21,067 nucleotides of DNA from the NCBI GenBank assembly GCA_900556405.1, contig USPB01000006.1:1-21067 (forward strand). Reading direction: 5' to 3'. This document shows, in pieces, positions 7,352-13,805 of the stretch. The notes below the pieces were generated by a model. The model searched no databases. It had not been told where the DNA came from and saw nothing but the letters and a program-made list of their open reading frames with translations. Every line of letters starts with the position of its first letter. Within the stretch, counting starts at the first letter, position 1. This stretch comes from an uncultured Actinomyces sp. (GTDB lineage Bacteria; Actinomycetota; Actinomycetes; Actinomycetales; Actinomycetaceae). A program made the position numbers and the translations under genes.

Positions 7352-8202
7352 CACACGGGGGACATCGAGGCGACGCGGCGGGGGAGGCAGTGCAGGCCAC
7401 CCAGGCCGTCCCTGTCGACCCTGCTGCCTCGATGTCCCTCCTGAACTCCCTGCTCGCCAATCCCCTCGATGCCGGCTACGAGCACTATCGCGCCGATCAT
7501 GGTTCGAGGCCGGCGAGCCTCGTCGGCAAGATAGGTGTTTTTGCGGTTGCCGTTGCACTCGGTTTCGGGTCGATCGTTGCGACCTCATCGCTGCGTGCCC
7601 CGGCAGGGGATGTGAAGTCCGATCTCAAGACTCAGGCATCCCGGCGCTCGGCGACCGTCGAGGCCTTGAATGACGACGTGCAGTCGCTGGGACGCGCCAT
7701 CGATCAGTACTCCCAATCAAGCTCGGGCGCAGCCTCCGACCCAGCCCAGGACATGGTGACCGCGACGACCCCGGTCCACGGCCCCGGCATCACCGTCACG
7801 CTCACGGATCGCAGCGGTCCTGGCAAGGGGAGCGGAACTGTGCGCGACCAGGATCTCGCGATGGTCGTCAACGCCCTGTGGGCTGCCGGCGCTGACGCTA
7901 TCTCCATCAACGGCCAACGGATCGGCCCCGATACCTTCGTACGCACAGCCGGTTCCGTCATCCTCGTCAACGTCACCCCCGTGTCCTCGCCCTATGAGGT
8001 CTGCGCGATTGGCGACTCGAACGCTCTGTCCGTCTCTCTCGTACGGGGTGCCACGGGTGACTACCTGTCGGCTGCGCAGTCGGTGACCGGTATGACCGTC
8101 TCTTCGAAAGTCTCCGAGAACATCACAATGGAGGCGCTCACGCTCACGGACTCCCACTACGCAACACCGGTGGGGGCATCCAACGAAGGAGGTTCTTCAT
8201 GA
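7348..8202 (+). CDS. DUF881 membrane protein (first of two)
   Basis: The 284-residue product has a roughly 60-residue cytoplasmic lead, one membrane segment at about 60-82, a helical linker at about 90-122, and a DUF881 domain starting at VHGPGITVTLTD (143-154). The domain continues with NALWAAGADAISINGQRI, SVILVNVTP and SPYEVCAIGD, all close to the family pattern. The fold faces the outside of the membrane by topology. B. subtilis relatives YlxW and YlxX lie in the divIB-ftsA region, but no biochemical function is established. I chose the GTG at 7348, which overlaps the pepN stop and has GGAAG eight bases upstream; the frame's first possible start at 7333 lies inside pepN. The end overlaps the small basic protein start by four bases (ATGA). 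Confidence 0.9.
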   Translation: MTHGGHRGDAAGEAVQATQAVPVDPAASMSLLNSLLANPLDAGYEHYRADHGSRPASLVGKIGVFAVAVALGFGSIVATSSLRAPAGDVKSDLKTQASRRSATVEALNDDVQSLGRAIDQYSQSSSGAASDPAQDMVTATTPVHGPGITVTLTDRSGPGKGSGTVRDQDLAMVVNALWAAGADAISINGQRIGPDTFVRTAGSVILVNVTPVSSPYEVCAIGDSNALSVSLVRGATGDYLSAAQSVTGMTVSSKVSENITMEALTLTDSHYATPVGASNEGGSS

Positions 8203-8531
8203 TTGCCGTCATCGGCTTGATCATCGGCATTGTCCTTGGTGTGCTTCTCGATCCGACGGTGCCAGCGTGGCTTGCCCCGTTCCTGCCCGTGGCCGTTGTT
8301 GCGGGTCTCGACGCTCTTTTCGGCGCCGGGCGGGCATGGCTTGAGGGCCGCTTCGCCGACCGAGTATTCGTCACATCCTTCTTCTGGAATGTGGTCGTGG
8401 CCTGCCTCCTTGTGTTTCTGGGGACGCAGCTCGGTGTCGGCTCGGCAATGACGACGGCAGTTGTTGTCGTCCTTGGCATTCGTATTTTCTCCAACACGGC
8501 ATCGATTCGCCGCCTACTGCTGAAGGCTTGA
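8199..8531 (+). CDS. sbp: Small basic protein (DUF1290)
   Basis: This 110-residue integral membrane protein has hydrophobic segments at about residues 1-18, 23-41, 58-75 and 82-94, with the family sequence GIVLGVLLDPTVP near the start, LDALFGAGRAWLEG in the middle and an N-terminal half ending in FADRVFVTSFFWN. It matches the Sbp/DUF1290 family, whose genes sit with DUF881 genes in actinobacteria and next to ylxW, ylxX and ftsA in Bacillus. No function is known. A near-perfect Shine-Dalgarno AAGGAGG (8186-8192) lies six bases before the ATG, the strongest ribosome binding site in the window, suggesting high expression relative to its neighbours. It overlaps the first DUF881 gene by four bases and is followed one base later by the second. 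Confidence 0.95.
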   Translation: MIAVIGLIIGIVLGVLLDPTVPAWLAPFLPVAVVAGLDALFGAGRAWLEGRFADRVFVTSFFWNVVVACLLVFLGTQLGVGSAMTTAVVVVLGIRIFSNTASIRRLLLKA

Positions 8532-8532
8532 C

Positions 8533-9333
8533 ATGAACGAGGAACCCACGACAGCTCCCTCAATCGACGAGAGAGCTGAGGAACGCACTCGCGCGCACGG
8601 CCCCCATCGCGAGGAACGCGTCCACCCCCGTTTGTGGACGCGCGCTCGCCAAGCATTCTTCGCGCTTCCCCGTGGACTCCACGTCGTGATGCTCGTGATC
8701 TTCATGATTCTTGGCTTTGCCTTGGCGACGCAGGTGCGCGCACAACGCTCGGATCCGCTTGAGGGGCTCTCGGAACAGGACCTCGTGACTGTTCTCGATG
8801 AGCTCAGTACGCAGGAACAAAACCTGCGCAACCGACGAGGCGAGCTGAGCAGTGAACTCGACGACCTGCGCAGCGCGGCCAGCGAGGCCGACGCTCGCGA
8901 GCAGGCGACACGTAAGGCGCAGACTCAGGCACAAATTGCAGCGGGCACCGTCGCAGTGCACGGCCCCGGTGTCACGGTGGGCGTGACAGATCCCGGCGCG
9001 AACCTGACTGCGACGCAGTTCGTTCAGACCCTGGGGGAGCTGCGCAACGCCGGGGCCGAGGCCATCGAGCTCAACGGCGTGCGTCTGTCAACGCGTTCGG
9101 CCTTCACCGGCCAGGCTGGCGCGATCGTCGTGGACGGAACCCCGATCGCCTCACCATATACGTGGAAGGTGATCGGCGATGGTCAGACGATCGCGACGGC
9201 ACTCGATATTCAAGCGGGTTCAGCGGCGCAAATGCGCGCCAAGGGGGCGACGGTGACGATCACGCCTGTTAATGATCTATTGATTTCGTCGACCGCCACC
9301 CCGAAGCCCCCGCAGTTTGCTACCTACGGATGA
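8533..9333 (+). CDS. DUF881 membrane protein (second of two)
   Basis: The 266-residue product has a charged cytoplasmic N-terminus of about 45 residues, one membrane helix at about 48-67, a predicted coiled coil at about 77-135 rich in Glu, Gln, Arg and Leu, and a DUF881 domain from VHGPGVTVGVTD (142-153) through ELRNAGAEAIELNGVRL and SPYTWKVIGDG. It is a paralogue of the protein encoded at 7348-8202 with the same layout but a longer coiled coil, which suggests that the two could pair in the membrane around the small basic protein. AAGG six bases before the ATG serves as ribosome binding site. It is the last gene of the pepN transcript: two small hairpins and a new promoter region follow. Confidence 0.9.
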   Translation: MNEEPTTAPSIDERAEERTRAHGPHREERVHPRLWTRARQAFFALPRGLHVVMLVIFMILGFALATQVRAQRSDPLEGLSEQDLVTVLDELSTQEQNLRNRRGELSSELDDLRSAASEADAREQATRKAQTQAQIAAGTVAVHGPGVTVGVTDPGANLTATQFVQTLGELRNAGAEAIELNGVRLSTRSAFTGQAGAIVVDGTPIASPYTWKVIGDGQTIATALDIQAGSAAQMRAKGATVTITPVNDLLISSTATPKPPQFATYG

Positions 9334-9346
9334 AGACGTTCGTTGT

Positions 9347-9386
9347 GGGCGTTTCGCCCTGGCGTTCCCGTGCCTGATACCAGGCA
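9347..9386 (+). terminator. Two small hairpins after the second DUF881 gene
   Basis: GGGCG/CGCCC with a TTT loop (9347-9359) and TGCCTG/CAGGCA with an ATAC loop (9371-9386) follow the stop codon by 13 and 37 bases. Neither has a T-run, so termination is only possible, not shown. Confidence 0.3.
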
Positions 9387-9404
9387 AACGTTTACACTTA
9401 TCAG
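9374..9404 (+). promoter_or_regulatory. Promoter/operator candidate before the garA-like gene
   Basis: The region holds a TANNNT -10 candidate (TACACT, 9393-9398) and an inverted repeat CTGATA (9374-9379) and TATCAG (9399-9404), roughly centred on AACGTT (9387-9392). Transcription from this -10 would give a 5' leader of about 30 bases ending in the GGAG ribosome binding site of the FHA gene. No -35 is evident. Confidence 0.35.
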
Positions 9405-9434
9405 AGTCCATCTTCTTAGTTATTGGAGCGCACA

Positions 9435-9869
9435 ATGTCTGACAACCAGCCGTTCGATCCGACTGCAACCTCAGTTTTCGGCTTGGCGCCTGTGGTTGAT
9501 GAGGTCGAAGAGGCGCCCGTTGCGCTGTCCGCTCGTGATCGCGAAGCAGTGGAGGCGCTGCCTGCAGGCTCGGCGCTGCTCATTGTTCAGCGCGGGCCGA
9601 ACACGGGTGCGCGTTTCCTCCTTGATCCGGAAGTGACCAATGCCGGTCGCTCTCCCAAGGCCGACATCTTCCTCGACGACGTCACCGTGTCGCGTAAGCA
9701 CTGCCAGTTCATCGCATCCGAGGGCGGGCACATCGTGCGCGACTCGGGTTCCCTCAACGGCACGTACGTCAACCGTGAGCGCGTTGATTCCATCGCGCTG
9801 CATGCCGGTGATGAAGTGCAGATCGGAAAGTATCGCCTGACCTATCAGCCGTCGACCAAGCAGGCCTGA
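9435..9869 (+). CDS. garA: GarA/OdhI-like FHA-domain protein
   Basis: The 144-residue protein has a short N-terminal tail and an FHA phosphothreonine-binding domain (about 48-135) with GRSPKADIFLDD (71-82), VSRKHC (85-90) and SGSLNGTYVN (104-113). In Mycobacterium and Corynebacterium this family (GarA/OdhI) is phosphorylated by Ser/Thr kinases on an ETTSVF motif and then inhibits itself; unphosphorylated it restrains 2-oxoglutarate dehydrogenase and glutamate dehydrogenase. Here the motif reads TATSVF (10-15): the PknB-type threonine (T12) is kept, while the PknG-type threonine is alanine (A11). The start is the ATG at 9435, with GGAG six bases upstream, not the TTG at 9423. One base separates its stop from the MerR gene that follows, as in mycobacteria, so the two are co-transcribed. 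Confidence 0.88.
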   Translation: MSDNQPFDPTATSVFGLAPVVDEVEEAPVALSARDREAVEALPAGSALLIVQRGPNTGARFLLDPEVTNAGRSPKADIFLDDVTVSRKHCQFIASEGGHIVRDSGSLNGTYVNRERVDSIALHAGDEVQIGKYRLTYQPSTKQA

Positions 9870-9870
9870 C

Positions 9871-10638
9871 GTGTCTGCAGCCGTTGCGCATGCGCGGGCG
9901 GTGCCTTCATCTCGTGAGGCACGCTCATGGCCGCACGACGTCGATCACAGCCCTGAGCTGTCGATCGGCCGCGTTGTCGACGCGCTGAAGGAGGAGTTTC
10001 CTGCGATCTCGCTGTCTAAGGTGCGCTACCTGGAGAGCGAGGGGCTAGTGACGCCCGCGCGTACGGGTTCGGGCTACCGCAAGTACTCAGCCGCTGATGT
10101 GGAGCGGTTGCGCTACGTGCTGACCGAGCAGCGTGACTCTTTCACGCCGCTCAGCGTGATCCGCACGCAGCTCGATGCTCTCGACGCTGGGCATACGCCG
10201 ACCAAGCGCAGGGTGGCCCAGGTCGTCTCGTCTGAGGGACAGACCGTGTCGCTGGGCGGACGCCGGGCTATCCCCGCTGCCGACTTGGCCGACTTGACGG
10301 GCGTCGATATGGAGACGCTGGAACGCTACACGCGCCTGGGGCTGATTACGCCGGATCTGGCTGGATACTTTCCTGCACGCTGCGTTCAGACAGTGTCTGC
10401 AATTGCGCGGCTGGAGTGCGCTGGTGTTGACGTGCGCGTGCTGCGTGCGGTTCGTCAAGGTGCCGAACGTAGTGCTGACATTATCGATCAGACCGTTTCC
10501 TCGCAGCGGGGACGAGGCCGTGGCGCGGACCGCGAACGTGCGCGTGCTCGGGCGGTTGAGCTGGGAGAGGCGTTCGCCGAGCTGCATCGTGAAATGTTGA
10601 CGGTTGCTGTGTCAGCACTCGCGGACGATGGCGACTAA
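9871..10638 (+). CDS. ftsR: FtsR-like MerR-family regulator
   Basis: The 255-residue protein begins with a MerR-type winged helix-turn-helix at about 30-95, with SLSKVRYLESEGLV (47-60), the wing sequence GSGYRKYSAADVERLRYVL and then a helical C-terminal part. It matches the actinobacterial regulator next to garA (Rv1828 in M. tuberculosis, FtsR in C. glutamicum, which controls ftsZ). It starts with GTG, one base after the garA stop, with no obvious Shine-Dalgarno, so translation is probably coupled. A basic Arg/Gly-rich patch (SQRGRGRGADRERARARA) lies near the C-terminus. The DUF151 nuclease gene that follows it in mycobacteria is absent; a promoter region and another MerR gene come next. FtsR identity rests on domain architecture and neighbours. 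Confidence 0.8.
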   Translation: MSAAVAHARAVPSSREARSWPHDVDHSPELSIGRVVDALKEEFPAISLSKVRYLESEGLVTPARTGSGYRKYSAADVERLRYVLTEQRDSFTPLSVIRTQLDALDAGHTPTKRRVAQVVSSEGQTVSLGGRRAIPAADLADLTGVDMETLERYTRLGLITPDLAGYFPARCVQTVSAIARLECAGVDVRVLRAVRQGAERSADIIDQTVSSQRGRGRGADRERARARAVELGEAFAELHREMLTVAVSALADDGD

Positions 10639-10641
10639 GTC

Positions 10642-10656
10642 TCATGTTGAACATGA
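10642..10656. promoter_or_regulatory. 15-bp palindrome, candidate operator
   Basis: TCATGTTGAACATGA is a perfect inverted repeat with a single central base, placed just after the ftsR stop and before the second MerR gene. A TAGACT (10661-10666) four bases downstream could be a -10. Dyad symmetry of this kind fits a dimeric regulator such as either neighbouring MerR protein; which protein binds is inference. Confidence 0.5.
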
Positions 10657-10680
10657 AGGTTAGACTCGCCGCTTCGGTCA

Positions 10681-10709
10681 TTGACCACCGTTCATCGGTG
10701 CTCTACCGT
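10681..10709 (+). promoter_or_regulatory. Promoter of the second merR gene
   Basis: TTGACC (10681-10686) and TACCGT (10704-10709) are spaced by 17 bp, a good housekeeping sigma promoter (TTGACA/TANNNT). It lies about 40 bases before the GTG start and upstream of the AAGGAG ribosome binding site. It is the best classical promoter in the window. Confidence 0.65.
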
Positions 10710-10750
10710 AGTCCTGTTCTCATCAAGTACCACCTGCAAGGAGCCCGACA

Positions 10751-11302
10751 GTGAGCGCAGAAGCGAACGCCGTTAGTCGGCAAGGCATGCTTTTCGGCGA
10801 CCCGCTCGAAGGCCTTGATACCGACGAGATGGGCTACCGTGGCCCGGTTGCATGTAGCGCCGCCGGTATCACTTATCGTCAGCTCGACTACTGGGCTCGC
10901 ACCGGCCTTCTCCAGCCGTCTATCCGTGCTGCACGCGGTTCTGGCTCCCAGCGTCTCTATTCTTTCCGTGACATCCTCGTTCTGAAGGTCGTGAAGAAGC
11001 TTCTCGACGCGGGCGTGTCGCTGCAGCAGGTGCGCGTCGCCGTGTCGTCGCTGCAGAACAGGGGAGTGGACGATCTCGCATCGATCACCCTGATGAGTGA
11101 TGGGGCCTCTGTGTACGAATGCACGTCGACGGACGAGGTGATTGACCTCCTTCAGGGCGGCCAGGGTGTTTTCGGCATCGCCGTCGGTCGTGTCTGGCGC
11201 GAGGTTGAGGGGTCTCTTGCCGAGCTGCCGCTTGAGCGTTCGGAACCGGCTTTCGTCGACGAACTGGCGCAGCGACGTCGCTCCAAGCTCTCTGCATCCT
11301 GA
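10751..11302 (+). CDS. Second MerR-family regulator (Rv1830-like)
   Basis: The 183-residue protein has a MerR helix-turn-helix at about 28-80 (GYRGPVACSAAGITYRQLDYWARTG, then GSGSQRLYSFRDILVLKVVKKLLDAGVSLQQVR) and a C-terminal half without cysteines arranged for metal sensing. It resembles the second MerR gene of the garA locus of mycobacteria (Rv1830), whose regulatory target I cannot state with confidence. It starts with GTG, with AAGGAG seven bases upstream, and has its own promoter, so it may be expressed separately from ftsR. A strong hairpin follows the stop and ends the plus-strand cluster. Confidence 0.85.
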   Translation: MSAEANAVSRQGMLFGDPLEGLDTDEMGYRGPVACSAAGITYRQLDYWARTGLLQPSIRAARGSGSQRLYSFRDILVLKVVKKLLDAGVSLQQVRVAVSSLQNRGVDDLASITLMSDGASVYECTSTDEVIDLLQGGQGVFGIAVGRVWREVEGSLAELPLERSEPAFVDELAQRRRSKLSAS

Positions 11303-11321
11303 CGAGACCGACACGACGATA

Positions 11322-11358
11322 AGGTGTGGGGGCCAGGCTCAGCCTGGCCCCCACACCT
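11322..11358. terminator. Bidirectional terminator hairpin
   Basis: Two perfectly complementary 18-base arms (11322-11339 and 11341-11358, starting AGGTGTGGGG) are separated by one base, so the real loop is formed by the innermost bases. It lies between the convergent second MerR gene and Hsp70-like gene. There is no T-run on either side, but the stem is very stable, and stop codons face it from both directions. Confidence 0.8.
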
Positions 11359-11389
11359 ATGTCTCGCGTCGGCTTGGTATCTGTGAGGA

Positions 11390-12904
11390 TTAGCGGCGCC
11401 CGAGCGGGCGGCTCACTGTGTACGACGACTCGACGTCGGTGATCTCAACGGTGACCAGACCGTTCTCGTCGACGATGTAGGACTCTTCGATGAGGGGCCC
11501 ATCATCGGTGCGTACGACGGGGATCGTGGTGAGGTCGATATCGTCGCGACGCAGCGCTCGATCGAAGGGAACGATGACCTCGCCGTAGGGCTGTAGGTCG
11601 CCGCGCGGCACCCCGGCCTCGTCGAAGGACGAGTACTCGACGAAACGGAAGTAACCGATGTTGTGTGCCGCCCGGTAGCGGCGCTTGATGGTCAGCGTTT
11701 CTCCCGGGGCGAGCTCCGTGTTGGGCTCCAGGAGCGTATCGAAGGAGATCAAGCTCCCGGCCTCGCGCTCACGGAACACGCCAACGCCGCGCGAGAGTTG
11801 TTCGCGCACGGTGTATGCGGCCTCGGGATCAGCGCCGATAGCCAGACCGATCGCAGTTGACGCTGCCGTGTGCGGCGAGCGGTGGACACGGCGCCCAAAA
11901 CGCGACCTCAGGACGCGTGCCACGAGTGGAAGCTGCGAGCCGCCGCCCACAACGTAGAGACCGGCGATATCTCCGCCCAGCTGGCCGACGCCTGAAGCAT
12001 CGGGGACCAGGAGCGGTTCCATGGCGGCGACAGTTGAGTCGACCAGGGGAGTGGCAGCCTCGTAGAAGTCAGCGACGGGGATAGTGACGGGCTCGCCGTC
12101 GACGGGGACGGTAATGAACTTCGTCGAGGGGGAGAGGGTCTCCTTCGCATCGCGCGCGTCCTCGACGAGGCGTTCCCACGCCACGTCGCCGAGCTTGCCG
12201 GAATCAGTGCCAGCCGCGGCAGCGAGCCGGTTAGCGAGCACGACATCGAAATCGTCCCCGCCGACCATATTGAGTCCACGCGATCCCATGACCTCGTGCA
12301 GGGTTCCTGTGGCTGACACGATGGAGGCGTCGAATGTGCCGCCGCCCAGGTCGTAAACGAGGATCGCGGTGCGCTTCGAGTTGAGCGTTCCCGCGTGACG
12401 GTGGGTGTACTCAAAGCCTGCGGCGGAGGGCTCGTTCACCATTGCGAGGACGTCCCAGCCAGCGCGTCGGAAGGCCTCGAGGGTCAGGAAGCGTTGCGCA
12501 GACCATGCGTGTGCGGGGACGCCGACTAGAGCCTCAAGTGGCTCGGACGCAGGCAGGGAAGCAACGGAAGAGTTGGTGCGCAGCTGACGTGCGACGTAAC
12601 TGAGGAAACCGGTGAGCGCGTCGAGGATCGAGATGCTGTGGTTGCCCAGGCGCAGAGTGGATGTGTCAGTCACCGACGGGTCGGAGAGCAGGCGCTTGAA
12701 AGAACGCAGGTGAGGAGCGCCCTCGCGGGCTGCATCTTCTGCGTCGAAGCCGTAAACCAGGTGGTCGCCGTCAAGCGCGATAATTGACGGAACAAAATCG
12801 ACCGTATCGTCGTTGTTGTTGACAAAAGAGACGATGGGATAGTTTCCCCGGTCAACGATAGCGATCGCGGTGGTTGTGGTGCCAAAATCAACTCCGAGTC
12901 TCAT
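11390..12904 (-). CDS. Hsp70-family ATPase without a classical lid domain
   Basis: The 504-residue protein has a complete Hsp70/actin-fold ATPase: DFGTTTT (6-12), VNEPSAAGF (156-164), YDLGGGTFD (184-192), GGDDFD (215-220) and VVGGGSQLPLV (318-328). After the ATPase domain only about 130 residues remain (about 375-504). They are rich in beta-strand-like sequence and lack the long charged helical lid and C-terminal tail of DnaK, so substrate handling is probably different. It is not DnaK: it is about 100 residues shorter and has no grpE or dnaJ beside it. I start at the ATG at 12904, which has TAGGGT seven bases upstream; a GTG at 12913 is less likely. The PAP2 gene ends 33 bases upstream on the same strand, so the two may be linked. 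Confidence 0.88.
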   Translation of the reverse strand: MRLGVDFGTTTTAIAIVDRGNYPIVSFVNNNDDTVDFVPSIIALDGDHLVYGFDAEDAAREGAPHLRSFKRLLSDPSVTDTSTLRLGNHSISILDALTGFLSYVARQLRTNSSVASLPASEPLEALVGVPAHAWSAQRFLTLEAFRRAGWDVLAMVNEPSAAGFEYTHRHAGTLNSKRTAILVYDLGGGTFDASIVSATGTLHEVMGSRGLNMVGGDDFDVVLANRLAAAAGTDSGKLGDVAWERLVEDARDAKETLSPSTKFITVPVDGEPVTIPVADFYEAATPLVDSTVAAMEPLLVPDASGVGQLGGDIAGLYVVGGGSQLPLVARVLRSRFGRRVHRSPHTAASTAIGLAIGADPEAAYTVREQLSRGVGVFREREAGSLISFDTLLEPNTELAPGETLTIKRRYRAAHNIGYFRFVEYSSFDEAGVPRGDLQPYGEVIVPFDRALRRDDIDLTTIPVVRTDDGPLIEESYIVDENGLVTVEITDVESSYTVSRPLGRR

Positions 12905-12911
12905 GACATCC

Positions 12912-12917
12912 ACCCTA
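12912..12917 (-). promoter_or_regulatory. Possible leaderless -10 element of the Hsp70-like gene
   Basis: TAGGGT on the minus strand (12917-12912) ends seven bases before the ATG at 12904. No good ribosome binding site or -35 accompanies it; GGTGG overlaps the hexamer and could act as a weak Shine-Dalgarno. Confidence 0.4.
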
Positions 12918-12937
12918 GCGTTTATTGAGGGGCGCTC

Positions 12938-13681
12938 CTAGGACGTCTCGCCGGTCGTTCGCACATTCCTGGGTAACGCCCTGTTCGTAATGGTGACAAA
13001 GAGCCAGGCAAGCAGGAAGTACATGCAGCCGGCAATGGCGTCAACCACATAATGATTGCCAGTTGCGACGATTGTCACGATCGTGATCGCTGGATGAAAA
13101 GCGAGAAGGAGTCGCGCCCACCACGAGCGCCACACGTATGTTCCGAGCATGACGGCAACCCACACGGACCAGCCGGTATGCATCGATGGCATCGCACCGT
13201 AGGGATTGGCGAGCGTACCGAACAAATGCGAATAGGCTGATGTATGGGCGGCGACGGCGTCGACGAAGCCGAGATCGGGGACGAGGCGTGGGGGAGCCAA
13301 GGGGTAGGTCCAGTATGTGATGAGCGCACCGATCGTCATGATGACGAGCGTCCAACGAGCCCGGCGGTAAGAGGCTGGGGCCTTACGCCAGAGGACGACC
13401 AGGGCGAAGCCGGTCATCGCAAGGAACGAAACCGCGTACTGTGCAGATGCGAGCGAGGCGAGCAGCGGGTGGGCGGTCAGCCATGCGTTGGCCGAACTTT
13501 CGATAAAAAGGCCGATGCGCGACTCGAATGCGGCGACGTCATGCGCGTGGGTCATTGCGACAGACTCGGGAGCCTTAGCCAAGAATGAAAGGACGGAGTA
13601 GGCAAGGCACGCCAGTGAGAGAGCGATGACCTCGCGAAGAGCGGGTGGGTGCTGGGAGCGTGCTTGTCGGTCCGTCGTCAT
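12938..13681 (-). CDS. PAP2-superfamily membrane phosphatase or inositol-phosphotransferase-like protein
   Basis: The 247-residue protein is predicted to cross the membrane about six times (hydrophobic stretches near 18-35, 70-96, 108-127, 168-185, 188-207 and 213-232). It carries a PAP2_3-like pattern: PPRLVP (130-135), PSMHTGWSVW (165-174) and GNHYVVDAIAG (208-218), where the two histidines and the aspartate form the expected phosphatase or transferase centre. This subfamily includes lipid-phosphate phosphatases and Aur1/Ipt1-type transferases; the substrate cannot be read from sequence. The ATG at 13681 has TACAGT seven bases upstream and no Shine-Dalgarno. It diverges from rbpA, with which it shares a 164-base upstream region, and is followed by the Hsp70-like gene. 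Confidence 0.85.
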   Translation of the reverse strand: MTTDRQARSQHPPALREVIALSLACLAYSVLSFLAKAPESVAMTHAHDVAAFESRIGLFIESSANAWLTAHPLLASLASAQYAVSFLAMTGFALVVLWRKAPASYRRARWTLVIMTIGALITYWTYPLAPPRLVPDLGFVDAVAAHTSAYSHLFGTLANPYGAMPSMHTGWSVWVAVMLGTYVWRSWWARLLLAFHPAITIVTIVATGNHYVVDAIAGCMYFLLAWLFVTITNRALPRNVRTTGETS

Positions 13682-13688
13682 GACAGCA

Positions 13689-13717
13689 ACTGTACCGCGT
13701 GCTCGGAGAGGGGTCGA
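13689..13717 (-). promoter_or_regulatory. Probable promoter of the PAP2 gene
   Basis: On the minus strand TACAGT (13694-13689) ends seven bases before the PAP2 ATG, and TCGACC (13717-13712; four of six match TTGACA) lies 17 bp upstream of it. Together these read as a promoter whose transcript would begin at the start codon. Confidence 0.5.
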
Positions 13718-13732
13718 TAAAGAAAAACGGAC

Positions 13733-13746
13733 ATAATGTACATTAT
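13733..13746. promoter_or_regulatory. 14-bp perfect palindrome between PAP2 and rbpA
   Basis: ATAATGTACATTAT is a perfect dyad in an AT-rich island of an otherwise GC-rich region. It contains a TAATGT hexamer on each strand, so it could be an operator or a pair of facing -10 elements. It sits about 50 bases upstream of PAP2 and 100 bases upstream of rbpA. Confidence 0.55.
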
Positions 13747-13805
13747 CGGATCGTGGGGTTGGGGTGGCGACGAGGCCGTGGACGCATTCGGCTTGACGTG
13801 TCAGA

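Noticed and set aside
11390..12904. DnaK
   Set aside because: The protein is about 100 residues too short, lacks the helical lid and has no grpE/dnaJ/hspR neighbours.
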